DNA from: Bacteroidia bacterium
GTDB taxonomy: Bacteria > Bacteroidota > Bacteroidia > NS11-12g > UBA955
DNA: 38,082 bases
Direction: 5' to 3'
NCBI GenBank assembly: GCA_020853295.1
Contig: JADYZD010000150.1
Location: forward strand, 1-38,082
In this document: positions 26,437 through 36,023 of the stretch, piece after piece
How the letters are laid out: each line of letters opens with the position of its first letter
Position numbering within the stretch: the first letter of the stretch is position 1
The notes under the pieces: model-generated
What the model saw: only the letters and a program-made list of their open reading frames with translations
Database searches by the model: none
What the model was told of the DNA's origin: nothing
Program-made: the position numbers and the translations under genes

Positions 26437-29400
26437 TTATTCTTCCACCGATTTTTCTACAAAATACATATCAATTTCACCCTTGCTTTTTACTGCAATT
26501 TTACCGCGATAGCTGCATACAAATGCGTCTTTAATCATCTCATAAGTGGTACCAGAAACATTTACTTTTCCGGCCTCTCCGCCGCTTTCCATGCGCGATG
26601 CATAGTTCACTGTATCGCCCCAAATATCATACGCGAATTTTTTAATACCCACGATACCAGCAACCACAGGTCCGGTGTGCAATCCTATGCGAATATTGAA
26701 ATATACTTGGCCCAATTTTGAACGCACTTTGGCCTCTTCAGCGACAAAATTCTGAATCTCCAACGCAGCCATAACCATTCTTTTGGCATGGTCTTTCATA
26801 GGTGCGGGCAAGCCTCCAGCACACATGTAACTATCACCAATGGTCTTTATTTTTTCCAATTTATATTTGGAAATAATTTCATCAAAAGCACTGTAATAAT
26901 AATTGATTTCATTTACCAAAATATCCGGAGGAACGTTTTCACTAATTTTAGAAAAATCCACAAAATCGGTAAATAAAACAGTCACTTCTTGAAACCTGCG
27001 TGGCACTGCTTTGCCAAATTTCTTAAGTTCTTCGGCAGTTTCTTCCGGTAAAATATTCAACAACAACTCATCGGATTTGTGTTTCTCAATTTCAATTAAA
27101 TTCTTTTGATCGCTAATTTCCTTGGTCCTTTCCTCAACCTTTAACTCCAAATTGGCGTTGTATTGTTCCAGCCGCTTTTCATTCTCCAGCAAAGCTTTTT
27201 GCGCTTCCTCCTTTTCAAATATTTCGCTGGTGAGCTGTGTGTTCAAAGTTGTCATTCCTTCATACAACTCTGCATTCTCTAGTGAAACTGCAGCCTGCGA
27301 TGCCAAAATATTCAACAAGGAGATTCTCGATTTGGTAAACGCACCGGTAACCAAATTGTTCTCAAGATACAAATATCCAAAGTGCTTACCTTGCTGCATT
27401 ACAGGCATGCAAATCACAGATTTTACTTCATGTTCCCTGATATAATTATCTGTGTTATATGGTCTGGTTTCCATGGCATTGTCCAACACCACATAGGTAC
27501 CTGAATTTACTGCATAATTCAGCACAGTTAAACTCAACCTTTGTGATTTTGAAACGGGCTCATCCAACATCACTTCTGCTTGTGCATCGGTATTGTCCAG
27601 TACTGCCGTAATGGTGCGGGCACCATCCAAATCCCTAATCAACAATCCACGCTGTGCGCCGGCATTCTCAATCATAATTTGAAGCAATTTTTCAAGCAAT
27701 TTGGACATAATAATTTCCCCAGCAATAGCATTGTATGCTTTTACTACTGTGGCCAAATCCAAATCATCTGCTTCTTTCAAATTCACTCCAAATTCGATGG
27801 ATGCCAAATTCGGAAACTGCCTAACCAATTGTGCTGTTTTACCGCTGGCTCCCCAACGTTTGTAGCACAGGTAGGCATTGTTGTAATAAAAATCGGCAAC
27901 TTGCGCCTGGCCCTGTTCAAAATAAAAATCGCCAGTTCGTTCCCATACCAAAGCCTCGTCTTGCACCAGTTTATTCTGCCGCGCTTGTCGCAATGCAGAA
28001 AAATAATGGGTTTGTGCTTTCTCCATATCCCCATTTAATTTTTCCAATTCGGCCAAAGCCAACCAATATTTATGCGAATAATTTTGCTGCGAATGGGCCA
28101 TGTATTTTTTCAGCCGTTTTACATCCTTGCGTATTGCTTTTTTGAAATACGCCTGCTTCTCGGGATACTTATGGTACACCGAAGCCATGCACAAGGGGCG
28201 GTAGAAAAACAACAATGGAAATAGAGCAGAACCTTGAACACTTTCCTGATACAATTCTATTTCTTGAATATTTTCCCAAGCCTTTTCCCCATTGCCATAA
28301 ATGAGGGCCACAATCATTTTTTGGAAATACAAATTGTGGAATAAAATATGGTTTTGTTTTTCAGGCTTATATTTATTCTGAGCAGTGCTGAAATAAGCTC
28401 CCTCTAATCCACCATACTCAAGTGGTTCTTCAATTAAATCATGAATGGATTGCAGGAATATGGCTATACGGGCTTGGGTTACCTCTAAATTAAAAGATTC
28501 TATTTGGTGCAGCAATCCCACACCTTCTGCTAAAGTTTCGGGCAGGTTTTTTCCACTATAAAAATTGTGGTAAACAATATTGTGTGCCAGGTATGAGGTG
28601 TATTCTATATCCCCTGTTTCAAGGCCATACTTAAAACCTTCTTTAAGTCCAGAAATGGTATCGGGCAAATGCGTGGTCCAATGGTTTGTAAGTGCATAAT
28701 AAATGCCATAAACCGTAGAAGCCATTGCCAAAGTATCGAGCTTTTTGTGCAAGGCAAATCCTACATTTCCAAATTTTGTTCCTGTAATAATATTGCCCAA
28801 AAAGGCACTGTGAATATAACCAAATCCCAAAAATCCGTATGGAGATTTGGTACCCAAGCCATATTTTAATGTCAAAGAAATTAATTTAAAAATTCCCACC
28901 GGAAGGAAATCAGGCATGGCAAAATAAGCAGGTGCCAGCATCGCAAAAATAACATCCATAATTATTTTCACTTTCTTATCCTGCAGGTGCGGTAAGGCCA
29001 ATATGTCTTTTTCCGATTTCCCCCTAAGTTTAAATCCGGTACTTATCAGTCCCATAACTACCGTTAATTTGCCTGGCTTTCTTGGAATTTTTACACCCAA
29101 ATCCTGCAACAAATCATACCCTGTTGCAATGGCCTCTACCAATTTATTCTCAGCCGTGTAAGCCCTTATGCGGTAGATGAGTGCGGTACTTTTGTCTTCT
29201 ACACTTCTGGCATTGGCAACCACTTTTTCTACAAAATTTTCCGACAAATCATGCATACCCGATAGGTAAGCTGTTTCTGCCGAATAATTGTGCAATAACA
29301 AACTAAAATCGTATTCAGATTCCCAAAAATTTGCTGGCAATAAATGAATCGCATTTTCAAAATATTGAAGGGCTTCTTTAAATGCCACAGACGACCTAGC

Positions 29401-31584
29401 CTTCAATCCAGCTTCATAATTCAATTTGGCTATGCTCAGTTTTTCAGCTGGGTCTTCAACCAAAATCAAACACTTGTTCCATTGATTAACTACATCGAAA
29501 ATGCTTTCAGAACTTTCATCGCCATAGTGGATATTTTCTGCTATTCTAAAATGAATCTTTGCACGTTCCTTTTCAGAAATTTGTTCATACAATACCTGTT
29601 GAATTTTATCGTGGCCAAAAAACAATAAACCATTGTTTTCCAAAACCAAACCACTTAACAATGCCGGTTGAATATTCTTTTTAAATACAGAAGGTGCAAT
29701 GCCCGAAATACTCACGGCCAAAGCGGGTTTAAATGAAATTCCGATGCATGAAGCTAGGGTTAAAACCTGCCTTGTTTCTTCAGGCAATCTAGATACAGCA
29801 GCGGTAAGCAATTCTTCTACCTCACCACTTAAATTCTGCCTTAATATTTTTTCTTTATCCCATATCCACCTGCGTTCGTCAAAATCAAAACTCAAGGTAC
29901 CTTCTACTCGAGCAGCTTTTAAAAACTGGTGAATAAAAAGCGCATTTCCTTGGCTTTTTTTGTAAACAATTTCTGTTAATTCTACATTTTCTTCATGGTG
30001 AATTTGCAGCACATCTTCAAGCATTTCACTCACAGCCTTGATGCTCAAATTGTCCAAATGCATTTCAGAAATCAAAGCACCGCTAGCATTGATATCATTC
30101 AGTAAATGACTTACAGGATGATCAGGGGTAACCTCATTATCCCTGTAAGCACCAACAACCATAATGTGTTTTAATTCGCTGTCGGCCAGCAATACTTTTA
30201 TCAGCTGAAGTGAGGAACTATCAGCCCATTGCAAGTCATCTAGAAACACCACCAATGGACTGCCAGGCGCGGCAATGGCTTTGAGAAAACTTAGAATTAC
30301 ATAATTAAATCGGTTTTGTGCTTCAGGGCCATTTAATTCAGGCAATTCGGGTTGCTCTCCTACCAAAAAATCCAATTCTGGCAATAGGTCAATCAATACA
30401 TTTCCTACAGGATCTGTAGCATTGTGAATGTTGTTTTTCCAGGCAGCTATTTCCCCGTCATCTTGCGACTTAACATTCTGCACAAATTCACGGAAAGCCT
30501 GTTTAAAACCAAAATAAGGAATGTCGCGTTGGTATTTTTCGAATTTTCCAGAAAGCAACATCCCCCGGTTTTTAAATACGGGTTCATACAATTCACTCAC
30601 CACAGCGGTCTTTCCTATTCCAGAAAAACCAGTTATGGAAATAAATGATTTTTGTCCTTTGGTTGCGTGTTCAAACGCCTGATCTAGAATTCCTACCTCT
30701 AATTCGCGGCCATACAGTTTATTGGTAAACACAAGTTCACCATGAAAATCTTGGGTTTGAAGGGGAAAATTTGAAATGTTTTCGCCCTTTTCCAATTCTT
30801 CTTTGCAAGCGTACAAATCATGATAAACGCCATAGGCCGATTGATAGCGCTGCTCTGGGCTTTTGGCCAAAAGCTTTCCTACAATCTTAGAAATTTGTGG
30901 AGGGAAATTTTCGACGATATCCTCCAACAATTGGGCATTCAAAGCTATGTGTGAATGCACTTTCTCCAGCCTATCTTCCCCCGGAAAAGGCACCTTACCT
31001 GAAAAGATAAAATACATTAAAGCACCAAGTGAGTACAAATCTGTTCGGTGGTCCACCAACCGGTTGATGCGGCCAGTTTGTTCAGGAGAAATAAAATTCA
31101 CATCCCCTATAAAATTGTTGCTATCAGTAGCTTGAGACCGCGACACAATGCTGGTGGCCAAGCCCAAATCAATCAATACAGGTTGATTATTTTCTCGAAT
31201 CAGAATATTCCTAGGACTAATATTTTTGTAAATAATGCCACGGTTGTGCAGCCGCATAATGGTGGATGACAATGCAATACACATGTCCAACCCTTTGCGT
31301 AAATCGGCATTCTTGGCCTGCCATTGGTCTAAAGTTACACCATCTATCCATTCTAATTTTAACGAAAACCCACTTTCTCCCTGACCGTAAACCTGCCGAA
31401 CTCCCTCAATTTGTTCATGACCTGCAAAAAACAACTCATTCTCATAACGGGTAATTTCAGCAGGACCCGGATTATTGGATAACAGGGTCTTTATCAGAAT
31501 TTTTTTTCCCGATTCATCAGTACTGGTTTGAAAACTATTCCAGTCGCCAACAAACTTATCTTGTGCACCGTGCGCGGATACCAT
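26437..31584 (-). CDS. Multidomain signalling protein: kinase-like, STAND ATPase, GAF and class III adenylate cyclase
   Basis: A 1,715-residue cytoplasmic protein. Residues 1-265 are a Ser/Thr kinase fold: Lys32 in ILIK, Asp139 in IDLG, ISPEQTGR. The catalytic-loop HRD is YKN (Asn121), suggesting a pseudokinase. Residues about 285-640 form an ATPase with Walker A GFSGIGKT (319-326) and Walker B VVFLDD (445-450). A helical, TPR-like region follows to about 1290, a GAF domain at about 1298-1440, a coiled coil, then a class III cyclase (about 1527-1710). The cyclase has metal Asp1540 and Asp1584, adenine-selecting Lys1580 and Asp1653, Asn1660 and Arg1664, so it should make cAMP. The first half matches the kinase/ATPase scaffold usually fused to a histidine kinase. 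The GAF ligand is unknown. Confidence 0.88.
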   Translation of the reverse strand: MVSAHGAQDKFVGDWNSFQTSTDESGKKILIKTLLSNNPGPAEITRYENELFFAGHEQIEGVRQVYGQGESGFSLKLEWIDGVTLDQWQAKNADLRKGLDMCIALSSTIMRLHNRGIIYKNISPRNILIRENNQPVLIDLGLATSIVSRSQATDSNNFIGDVNFISPEQTGRINRLVDHRTDLYSLGALMYFIFSGKVPFPGEDRLEKVHSHIALNAQLLEDIVENFPPQISKIVGKLLAKSPEQRYQSAYGVYHDLYACKEELEKGENISNFPLQTQDFHGELVFTNKLYGRELEVGILDQAFEHATKGQKSFISITGFSGIGKTAVVSELYEPVFKNRGMLLSGKFEKYQRDIPYFGFKQAFREFVQNVKSQDDGEIAAWKNNIHNATDPVGNVLIDLLPELDFLVGEQPELPELNGPEAQNRFNYVILSFLKAIAAPGSPLVVFLDDLQWADSSSLQLIKVLLADSELKHIMVVGAYRDNEVTPDHPVSHLLNDINASGALISEMHLDNLSIKAVSEMLEDVLQIHHEENVELTEIVYKKSQGNALFIHQFLKAARVEGTLSFDFDERRWIWDKEKILRQNLSGEVEELLTAAVSRLPEETRQVLTLASCIGISFKPALAVSISGIAPSVFKKNIQPALLSGLVLENNGLLFFGHDKIQQVLYEQISEKERAKIHFRIAENIHYGDESSESIFDVVNQWNKCLILVEDPAEKLSIAKLNYEAGLKARSSVAFKEALQYFENAIHLLPANFWESEYDFSLLLHNYSAETAYLSGMHDLSENFVEKVVANARSVEDKSTALIYRIRAYTAENKLVEAIATGYDLLQDLGVKIPRKPGKLTVVMGLISTGFKLRGKSEKDILALPHLQDKKVKIIMDVIFAMLAPAYFAMPDFLPVGIFKLISLTLKYGLGTKSPYGFLGFGYIHSAFLGNIITGTKFGNVGFALHKKLDTLAMASTVYGIYYALTNHWTTHLPDTISGLKEGFKYGLETGDIEYTSYLAHNIVYHNFYSGKNLPETLAEGVGLLHQIESFNLEVTQARIAIFLQSIHDLIEEPLEYGGLEGAYFSTAQNKYKPEKQNHILFHNLYFQKMIVALIYGNGEKAWENIQEIELYQESVQGSALFPLLFFYRPLCMASVYHKYPEKQAYFKKAIRKDVKRLKKYMAHSQQNYSHKYWLALAELEKLNGDMEKAQTHYFSALRQARQNKLVQDEALVWERTGDFYFEQGQAQVADFYYNNAYLCYKRWGASGKTAQLVRQFPNLASIEFGVNLKEADDLDLATVVKAYNAIAGEIIMSKLLEKLLQIMIENAGAQRGLLIRDLDGARTITAVLDNTDAQAEVMLDEPVSKSQRLSLTVLNYAVNSGTYVVLDNAMETRPYNTDNYIREHEVKSVICMPVMQQGKHFGYLYLENNLVTGAFTKSRISLLNILASQAAVSLENAELYEGMTTLNTQLTSEIFEKEEAQKALLENEKRLEQYNANLELKVEERTKEISDQKNLIEIEKHKSDELLLNILPEETAEELKKFGKAVPRRFQEVTVLFTDFVDFSKISENVPPDILVNEINYYYSAFDEIISKYKLEKIKTIGDSYMCAGGLPAPMKDHAKRMVMAALEIQNFVAEEAKVRSKLGQVYFNIRIGLHTGPVVAGIVGIKKFAYDIWGDTVNYASRMESGGEAGKVNVSGTTYEMIKDAFVCSYRGKIAVKSKGEIDMYFVEKSVEE

Positions 31585-31697
31585 CTCTCTTTGTGTACAA
31601 TGATAAACAATTCCCTTGTAAGGTCATTAAGTTTGGTAAAAAAATTCAAAAAACCCATAAATTTCTGCTAGCCATTTCATTTCAAGTGCAAAGTTTT

Positions 31698-31727
31698 TTG
31701 CTAGTTTTATTTATTTTCATAGATTTG
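31698..31727 (+). promoter_or_regulatory. Bacteroidota-type promoter for the duplicated protein and DyP peroxidase
   Basis: TTG at 31698-31700 (within TTTTTTG), a 19-base spacer and TAGATTTG at 31720-31727 fit the -33/-7 consensus exactly. ATG 31745 follows. Confidence 0.65.
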
Positions 31728-31744
31728 TTCATTCTGAAATACCC

Positions 31745-32998
31745 ATGAATCAAAGTGAATTGAATGTTTTTGTTAATATTCAGCAAGGAAAAAGAGACCA
31801 GTTGGAATCCGTCCTCCGGGCCTACCAATTAGAATGGCGGGCCAATAAGGTGATGCCTTTTGAAGCATTAAAAACCATTCATTTTTGTCGGTGGGCAGTA
31901 ATTCCCACTTTAATTACAGACCAAGGTGAAATCCCGGAAAGATTGACGTTTGAAAGCAATTTCGACGGTGATTCCAAAGAAGTTCATATTACCCAACTCT
32001 GCAATATTGCTCCAGAAATGGTGGATTCTATTTACCAGTATTGCGAAAATTACCCAGAAGGTGAAGCATTAACCCCACAATCAAGGGCGGCTTTTTTAAT
32101 ATCACACATCCACCCATCAACGGTGTTTTTTGCAGGAGCTCCTTTGCGTTCTCTCGACAGAATTTTACGCGAAAACAAACTTAGACTTGCGCTAAGGGAA
32201 TGTTTAAATTCGAACGATTATTCTAATTTGTCAGCTGGAGATGTTGTAGTAAATTTACAAAAACAAATACGCAACAATGCTGAATTTGAATGGGCACAAA
32301 CCAAAGAAAAAGTACCCGGAACCAATTACTTTAAACTCTTCCTTTTTGGATTGGTGATGCTCCCTTTAATTCCTTTCCTTTTGTTGCTTATGGTGTTGCT
32401 TAGAATTTTTTGCGAACGCAAAGAAGTACCGTTGGGATTGGAACCCGGCGAAGTGGGGTTAGAGCATATGAAATTATTGGAACAAAATGAAGACTATACC
32501 TTTCAAAACCAATTCACCCAATTGCTCAAATTAAAACCTGGACTACTGAGGAGAATTACATTGAATTTTGTTCTCACAGCAACTGAGTATTTGGGTAAAA
32601 ACCTCTTCGACAAAGGGCAGCTCATGGGCATTCCCACAATACATTTTGCAAGGTGGATCATATTAGATGACAAAAAACACATGCTTTTTTTAAGCAATTT
32701 TGATGGCAGTTGGCAACAATATTTGGGCGATTTTATCGACAAATCTGGATGGGGACTCACAGGAATTTATAGCGCCACTGAAGGATTTCCCAAATCCTAC
32801 TTTTTATTTTTTGGCGGGGCTTATAACGAAGAACAATTCTTGGCATGGAGCCGATATTACCAAATTCCAACACAATTTTGGTTTTCAGCTTACCCAAATT
32901 TGTCCATCAAAAATGTAATCAACAATTCCATCATCGCACATGATTTATTCTCCAATCTTGGAGAGGAAAAAGCACAGCAATTTCTAAATAGAATATAA
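31745..32998 (+). CDS. Internally duplicated protein with a central membrane segment, DyP-associated
   Basis: A 417-residue protein made of two related halves. Half 1 has IHFCRW (45-50), LTFESNFDGD (67-76), TVFFAGAP (126-133) and NLSAGDVVVN (161-170). Half 2 has IHFARW (299-304), LFLSNFDGSW (314-323), FLFFGGAY (353-360) and NLSIKNVINN (384-393). Between them lies a strongly hydrophobic stretch at 196-222 that can span the membrane once or form a hairpin. There is no signal peptide. I know similar IHFARW/SNFDG blocks near DyP peroxidases only from memory and know no function. It starts from a good promoter and the DyP gene follows after 8 bp, so the two are likely co-expressed. Confidence 0.72.
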   Translation: MNQSELNVFVNIQQGKRDQLESVLRAYQLEWRANKVMPFEALKTIHFCRWAVIPTLITDQGEIPERLTFESNFDGDSKEVHITQLCNIAPEMVDSIYQYCENYPEGEALTPQSRAAFLISHIHPSTVFFAGAPLRSLDRILRENKLRLALRECLNSNDYSNLSAGDVVVNLQKQIRNNAEFEWAQTKEKVPGTNYFKLFLFGLVMLPLIPFLLLLMVLLRIFCERKEVPLGLEPGEVGLEHMKLLEQNEDYTFQNQFTQLLKLKPGLLRRITLNFVLTATEYLGKNLFDKGQLMGIPTIHFARWIILDDKKHMLFLSNFDGSWQQYLGDFIDKSGWGLTGIYSATEGFPKSYFLFFGGAYNEEQFLAWSRYYQIPTQFWFSAYPNLSIKNVINNSIIAHDLFSNLGEEKAQQFLNRI

Positions 32999-33006
32999 AA
33001 AACATA

Positions 33007-34407
33007 ATGAACCCAAAAGTAGAATTAGAACTAGAGGATATACAAGGATTTATAATCAGGGGTTACAAACGCATGAATTTTTCACGCTACTGCCTTCTGC
33101 AAATAAACGATATCGAAAAAGCCAAAAAATGGATTTCTGATACCGCATTTAAAGTAACCACTTGTGTAAATCATGAAGAGGTAAATTGCATAAATTTGGC
33201 CATTGGATATCCCGGCTTTGTAAAACTGGGATTGCACGGAAATAACCTCGATAATTTTAGCACCGAATTCAGAGTGGGCATGGCCGACCCACATACTTCA
33301 AGAATTTTGGGCGATTTTGGCAGCTCGGACCCCTCCAATTGGAACTGGGGTGGCACCCACAATCCACAGGTAGATATGATGCTGATGTTGTTTGGAAATA
33401 CCCAAGAAAGTTTGGATGCATTTTACAACATTCAATTGCCCATTTTGGAAGCTCACAATATTTCCATTTTACACCATTTAGATGGACAAACGCTGCCAGA
33501 AAATAAGGAGCACTTTGGCTTTAGAGATGGCATTTCACAACCAACAATAAAAGGTAGCGGGCGCAGTGGCCCCAGCAATGATATTATTGAACCTGGTGAA
33601 TTTGTTTTGGGTTATTTAAACGAATATGGCGTTTACCCTGAGTCACCACTCATTGAAGAACCACAGGGGAATTTAAATTTACTCCCCGAAGATTCCGACT
33701 TAAGTGGATACAAAGATCTTGGGAGAAATGGCAGCTATTTGGTATTCAGACAAATCGAACAATTGGTCGATAAATTTTGGAGTTTTATGTTGGAAAAAAC
33801 AGCTTCTGAAAAAGAAGCCATTAAACTGGCATCAAAAATGGTTGGTAGGTGGCCCAGCGGCGCACCATTGGTCAAATTCCCCGATGAAGACCCAGGAGGA
33901 ATTTCGGACGATGATGAATTTGGATATTACAAGGAAGATCCAGATGGATTGAAATGTCCATTCGGTTCGCATTTGAGAAGAAACAATCCCAGGGATAAAT
34001 TTGAAGATAACGGTCCAAAGAAATCCTTACAAATTACCAAACGCCACAGAATCATGCGCAGGGCCCGGCTTTATGGAGAGCCATACGTGGGTTCACCACA
34101 GAACCACAAACCCGCTGGTGAAGTAGGATTGCAGTTTGTATGTTTTCAAGCCAATATTGGAAAACAATTTGAATTTTTACAGCATACTTGGGCCAATTAT
34201 CCAAACTTTGATGAGTTGTACAACGACCCCGATCCTATAATTGGAACTATGGAAAAACCCTATGTGGGCTATGAACAAAATTTCACCATTCAAGGTTGCC
34301 CAGTAAGCAAATCGGTTAAAGGATTAGAGCCCTTTACCAGAATTAAAGGTGGGGCTTATTTTTTCCTACCTGGAATAACTGCACTGCGGTATTTGGCTAC
34401 ACTTTAA
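33007..34407 (+). CDS. DyP-type heme peroxidase
   Basis: A heme peroxidase using hydrogen peroxide to oxidise organic substrates. GFRDGISQP at 171-179 is the DyP signature with distal Asp174. CPFGSHLRRNNPR (317-329) contains His322, the expected proximal heme ligand, and the RHRIMRRARLYG stretch fits the larger DyP subgroup. At 466 residues it lacks a Tat or Sec signal and I see no encapsulin-targeting tail, so it is probably cytosolic. It is the second gene after the internally duplicated membrane protein and is convergent with the catalase-like/SnoaL pair, 8 bp from the SnoaL stop. Its physiological substrate is unknown. Confidence 0.9.
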   Translation: MNPKVELELEDIQGFIIRGYKRMNFSRYCLLQINDIEKAKKWISDTAFKVTTCVNHEEVNCINLAIGYPGFVKLGLHGNNLDNFSTEFRVGMADPHTSRILGDFGSSDPSNWNWGGTHNPQVDMMLMLFGNTQESLDAFYNIQLPILEAHNISILHHLDGQTLPENKEHFGFRDGISQPTIKGSGRSGPSNDIIEPGEFVLGYLNEYGVYPESPLIEEPQGNLNLLPEDSDLSGYKDLGRNGSYLVFRQIEQLVDKFWSFMLEKTASEKEAIKLASKMVGRWPSGAPLVKFPDEDPGGISDDDEFGYYKEDPDGLKCPFGSHLRRNNPRDKFEDNGPKKSLQITKRHRIMRRARLYGEPYVGSPQNHKPAGEVGLQFVCFQANIGKQFEFLQHTWANYPNFDELYNDPDPIIGTMEKPYVGYEQNFTIQGCPVSKSVKGLEPFTRIKGGAYFFLPGITALRYLATL

Positions 34408-34415
34408 TTAGAAAC

Positions 34416-34829
34416 TCAAGGGGCTTCTGCATTGGGAGCAAAGGCCTCAGCAATGGCTTCTGTATCCATGTATACGTGCACATTATCGATCAATCCGTTG
34501 TCATCAAAATGGAATACCATGGTAAAATCGGTATAATAGGTTTTCTGTGTGGCCTTCACTTTTGCTGAGTCATTTCCTACTACCGCAACCCTATTTGAAT
34601 TTTCAAGAAAATAAAGGGGATGAAATGACAATAAGTCTATGGTTTGGCTTTGAATTCCAAACATTTTCAATATTTCCTGTTTGCCTTTAAAAGTGCCTGA
34701 GAAAGGGATACTGCTTGCTTTACCAGGTTCAATCCAGGTAATATTTTCATCCATTGCTGCTAAAATAGTTTCCATGTCGCCCTTACCATAGGCAACAAAG
34801 AGTTGTTTTACTGTTTCAAGGTGTGTCAT
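34416..34829 (-). CDS. SnoaL/NTF2-like protein
   Basis: A 137-residue protein with the cone-shaped NTF2/SnoaL fold pattern: N-terminal helices with LFVAYGKGDMETILAAMDENITW, PFSGTFKGKQEI, and a C-terminal strand FHFDDNGLIDNVHVY. Such proteins are small-molecule isomerases, hydrolases or binding proteins. Function is unknown; adjacency (8 bp) to the upstream catalase-like gene suggests it acts on, or protects against, the product of a heme-dependent reaction. No export signal. Confidence 0.8.
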   Translation of the reverse strand: MTHLETVKQLFVAYGKGDMETILAAMDENITWIEPGKASSIPFSGTFKGKQEILKMFGIQSQTIDLLSFHPLYFLENSNRVAVVGNDSAKVKATQKTYYTDFTMVFHFDDNGLIDNVHVYMDTEAIAEAFAPNAEAP

Positions 34830-34837
34830 TTATTGTG

Positions 34838-35887
34838 TTATTTTTCGTTGGGAACATTCATATTAACAGGCTCAGAGTAATGCACTCCATTTTTCTGGTG
34901 CCTAAATTCTGCCATAGACTCATACACCCACCTTCTGGCTCTGTTAAAACCTCCCAAGGGCCTGTGTTGGGGTAAAGAATGCCAAGGAGTAAATGATAGG
35001 TTCTCGCCGTAGCCAGTGCGTTCATCTGTATCAAAATCCTGGGTTGGAATCCGTAAAGTAGCTACTTTAATGGGTTCAGAATCCCACTTCACTGTGGGAT
35101 CTTCAATGGGCATTTTGTAAGCATTTTTTTGAAATTGCACAAAAAAATCGAATACTTTTTCGGATTTTTTTAAATGCGAAATCATTTGGTATTTTAAGAA
35201 ATCATGATGTGGATTATCCGGCACTGGAATATGCTTTGGATTCTGTGGCATACACATATATTTCACTGCCATATTTTCTGCATCAAATTGATATGGAGTA
35301 CTGCTATAAAAAGGAATTTCCAAAACACTTCCCACCTTAATCATCGCTTTTTTGGAACGAATTATTACTCCCCAATTCAATGGATTTATAACAAATACCA
35401 GCATTTTCAAGATTCCGGTAGAAGTAAGCGCTTTAATAGCCCTGCTAAATTGTTTTACATTTTTAGCAATAAAAGTTTGGTTGGAAATTAAAACAAAATC
35501 CTGGGTAAGTGCATGCGCCCCTTCAGTCAATAATTTTTCTCCTTCAACACCAACAATTTTAATTGCCATACCCCGAATGTCTTTAACAACATCGGGTTTT
35601 ATGCTTGTACTTGAATTTGAAAACCGAACAAATGCTCCATATTTTTTTGGTTCTTTAAAAACACCTACTTTTAAATATTCTGGCAAATCGGTTTCAATTT
35701 CAAATTCAGCTTTTAACAAGCCATGCATTTTGGTATGTGCCTGTCTTTTCATTTCACCTTCGGGATACATTTCCCTCATTTCTTCCTTCATTTCCTCAAT
35801 CATGGTTTGAAAGTAGGCCGTTTCCCACTTCGGCGGGTATTCATGACCCACTTTAAGAATTCCGGTTCTTTTGAAAGGAGTAATCAT
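34838..35887 (-). CDS. Catalase-related heme protein
   Basis: A 349-residue member of the short catalase-like family. Counted from ATG 35887: AHTK places the likely distal His at 51, DIRGMAIK (103-110) matches the catalase RGFAVK block, and R-x-x-x-Y at 318-322 matches the proximal heme-ligating tyrosine motif (Tyr322). GYGENLSFTPWHSLPQHRP (292-310) is typical of this shorter branch. Branch members are poor classical catalases; some relatives are peroxidases or transform lipid hydroperoxides. A TTG at 35896 would add three residues; ATG is preferred. No signal peptide is seen. It is upstream of the SnoaL-like gene with an 8-bp gap. Confidence 0.85.
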   Translation of the reverse strand: MITPFKRTGILKVGHEYPPKWETAYFQTMIEEMKEEMREMYPEGEMKRQAHTKMHGLLKAEFEIETDLPEYLKVGVFKEPKKYGAFVRFSNSSTSIKPDVVKDIRGMAIKIVGVEGEKLLTEGAHALTQDFVLISNQTFIAKNVKQFSRAIKALTSTGILKMLVFVINPLNWGVIIRSKKAMIKVGSVLEIPFYSSTPYQFDAENMAVKYMCMPQNPKHIPVPDNPHHDFLKYQMISHLKKSEKVFDFFVQFQKNAYKMPIEDPTVKWDSEPIKVATLRIPTQDFDTDERTGYGENLSFTPWHSLPQHRPLGGFNRARRWVYESMAEFRHQKNGVHYSEPVNMNVPNEK

Positions 35888-36002
35888 AGCGTTCAATAAT
35901 AGTTAAAAATTCAATAATTGAAAGCGATAACTTCACCAATCGCGGTTTAAAGTTTGTAAGTGGTGGTATTTTGATTTGGATTTGCATGACAAACCAAATT
36001 GA

Positions 36003-36023
36003 ATGCTGCAATTTTGTCAGCAT
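36003..36023. promoter_or_regulatory. Dyad around a -7-like element upstream of groES
   Basis: ATGCTG, nine bases, CAGCAT is a perfect 6-bp inverted repeat. Its loop holds CAATTTTG (36009-36016), one mismatch from TAnnTTTG, 65 bases before groES. It could be an operator over the promoter. The sequence is not that of CIRCE. Confidence 0.3.

Noticed and set aside
33007..34407. Encapsulin cargo role for the DyP peroxidase
   Set aside because: The C-terminus has no recognisable targeting peptide and no encapsulin shell gene is in the window.
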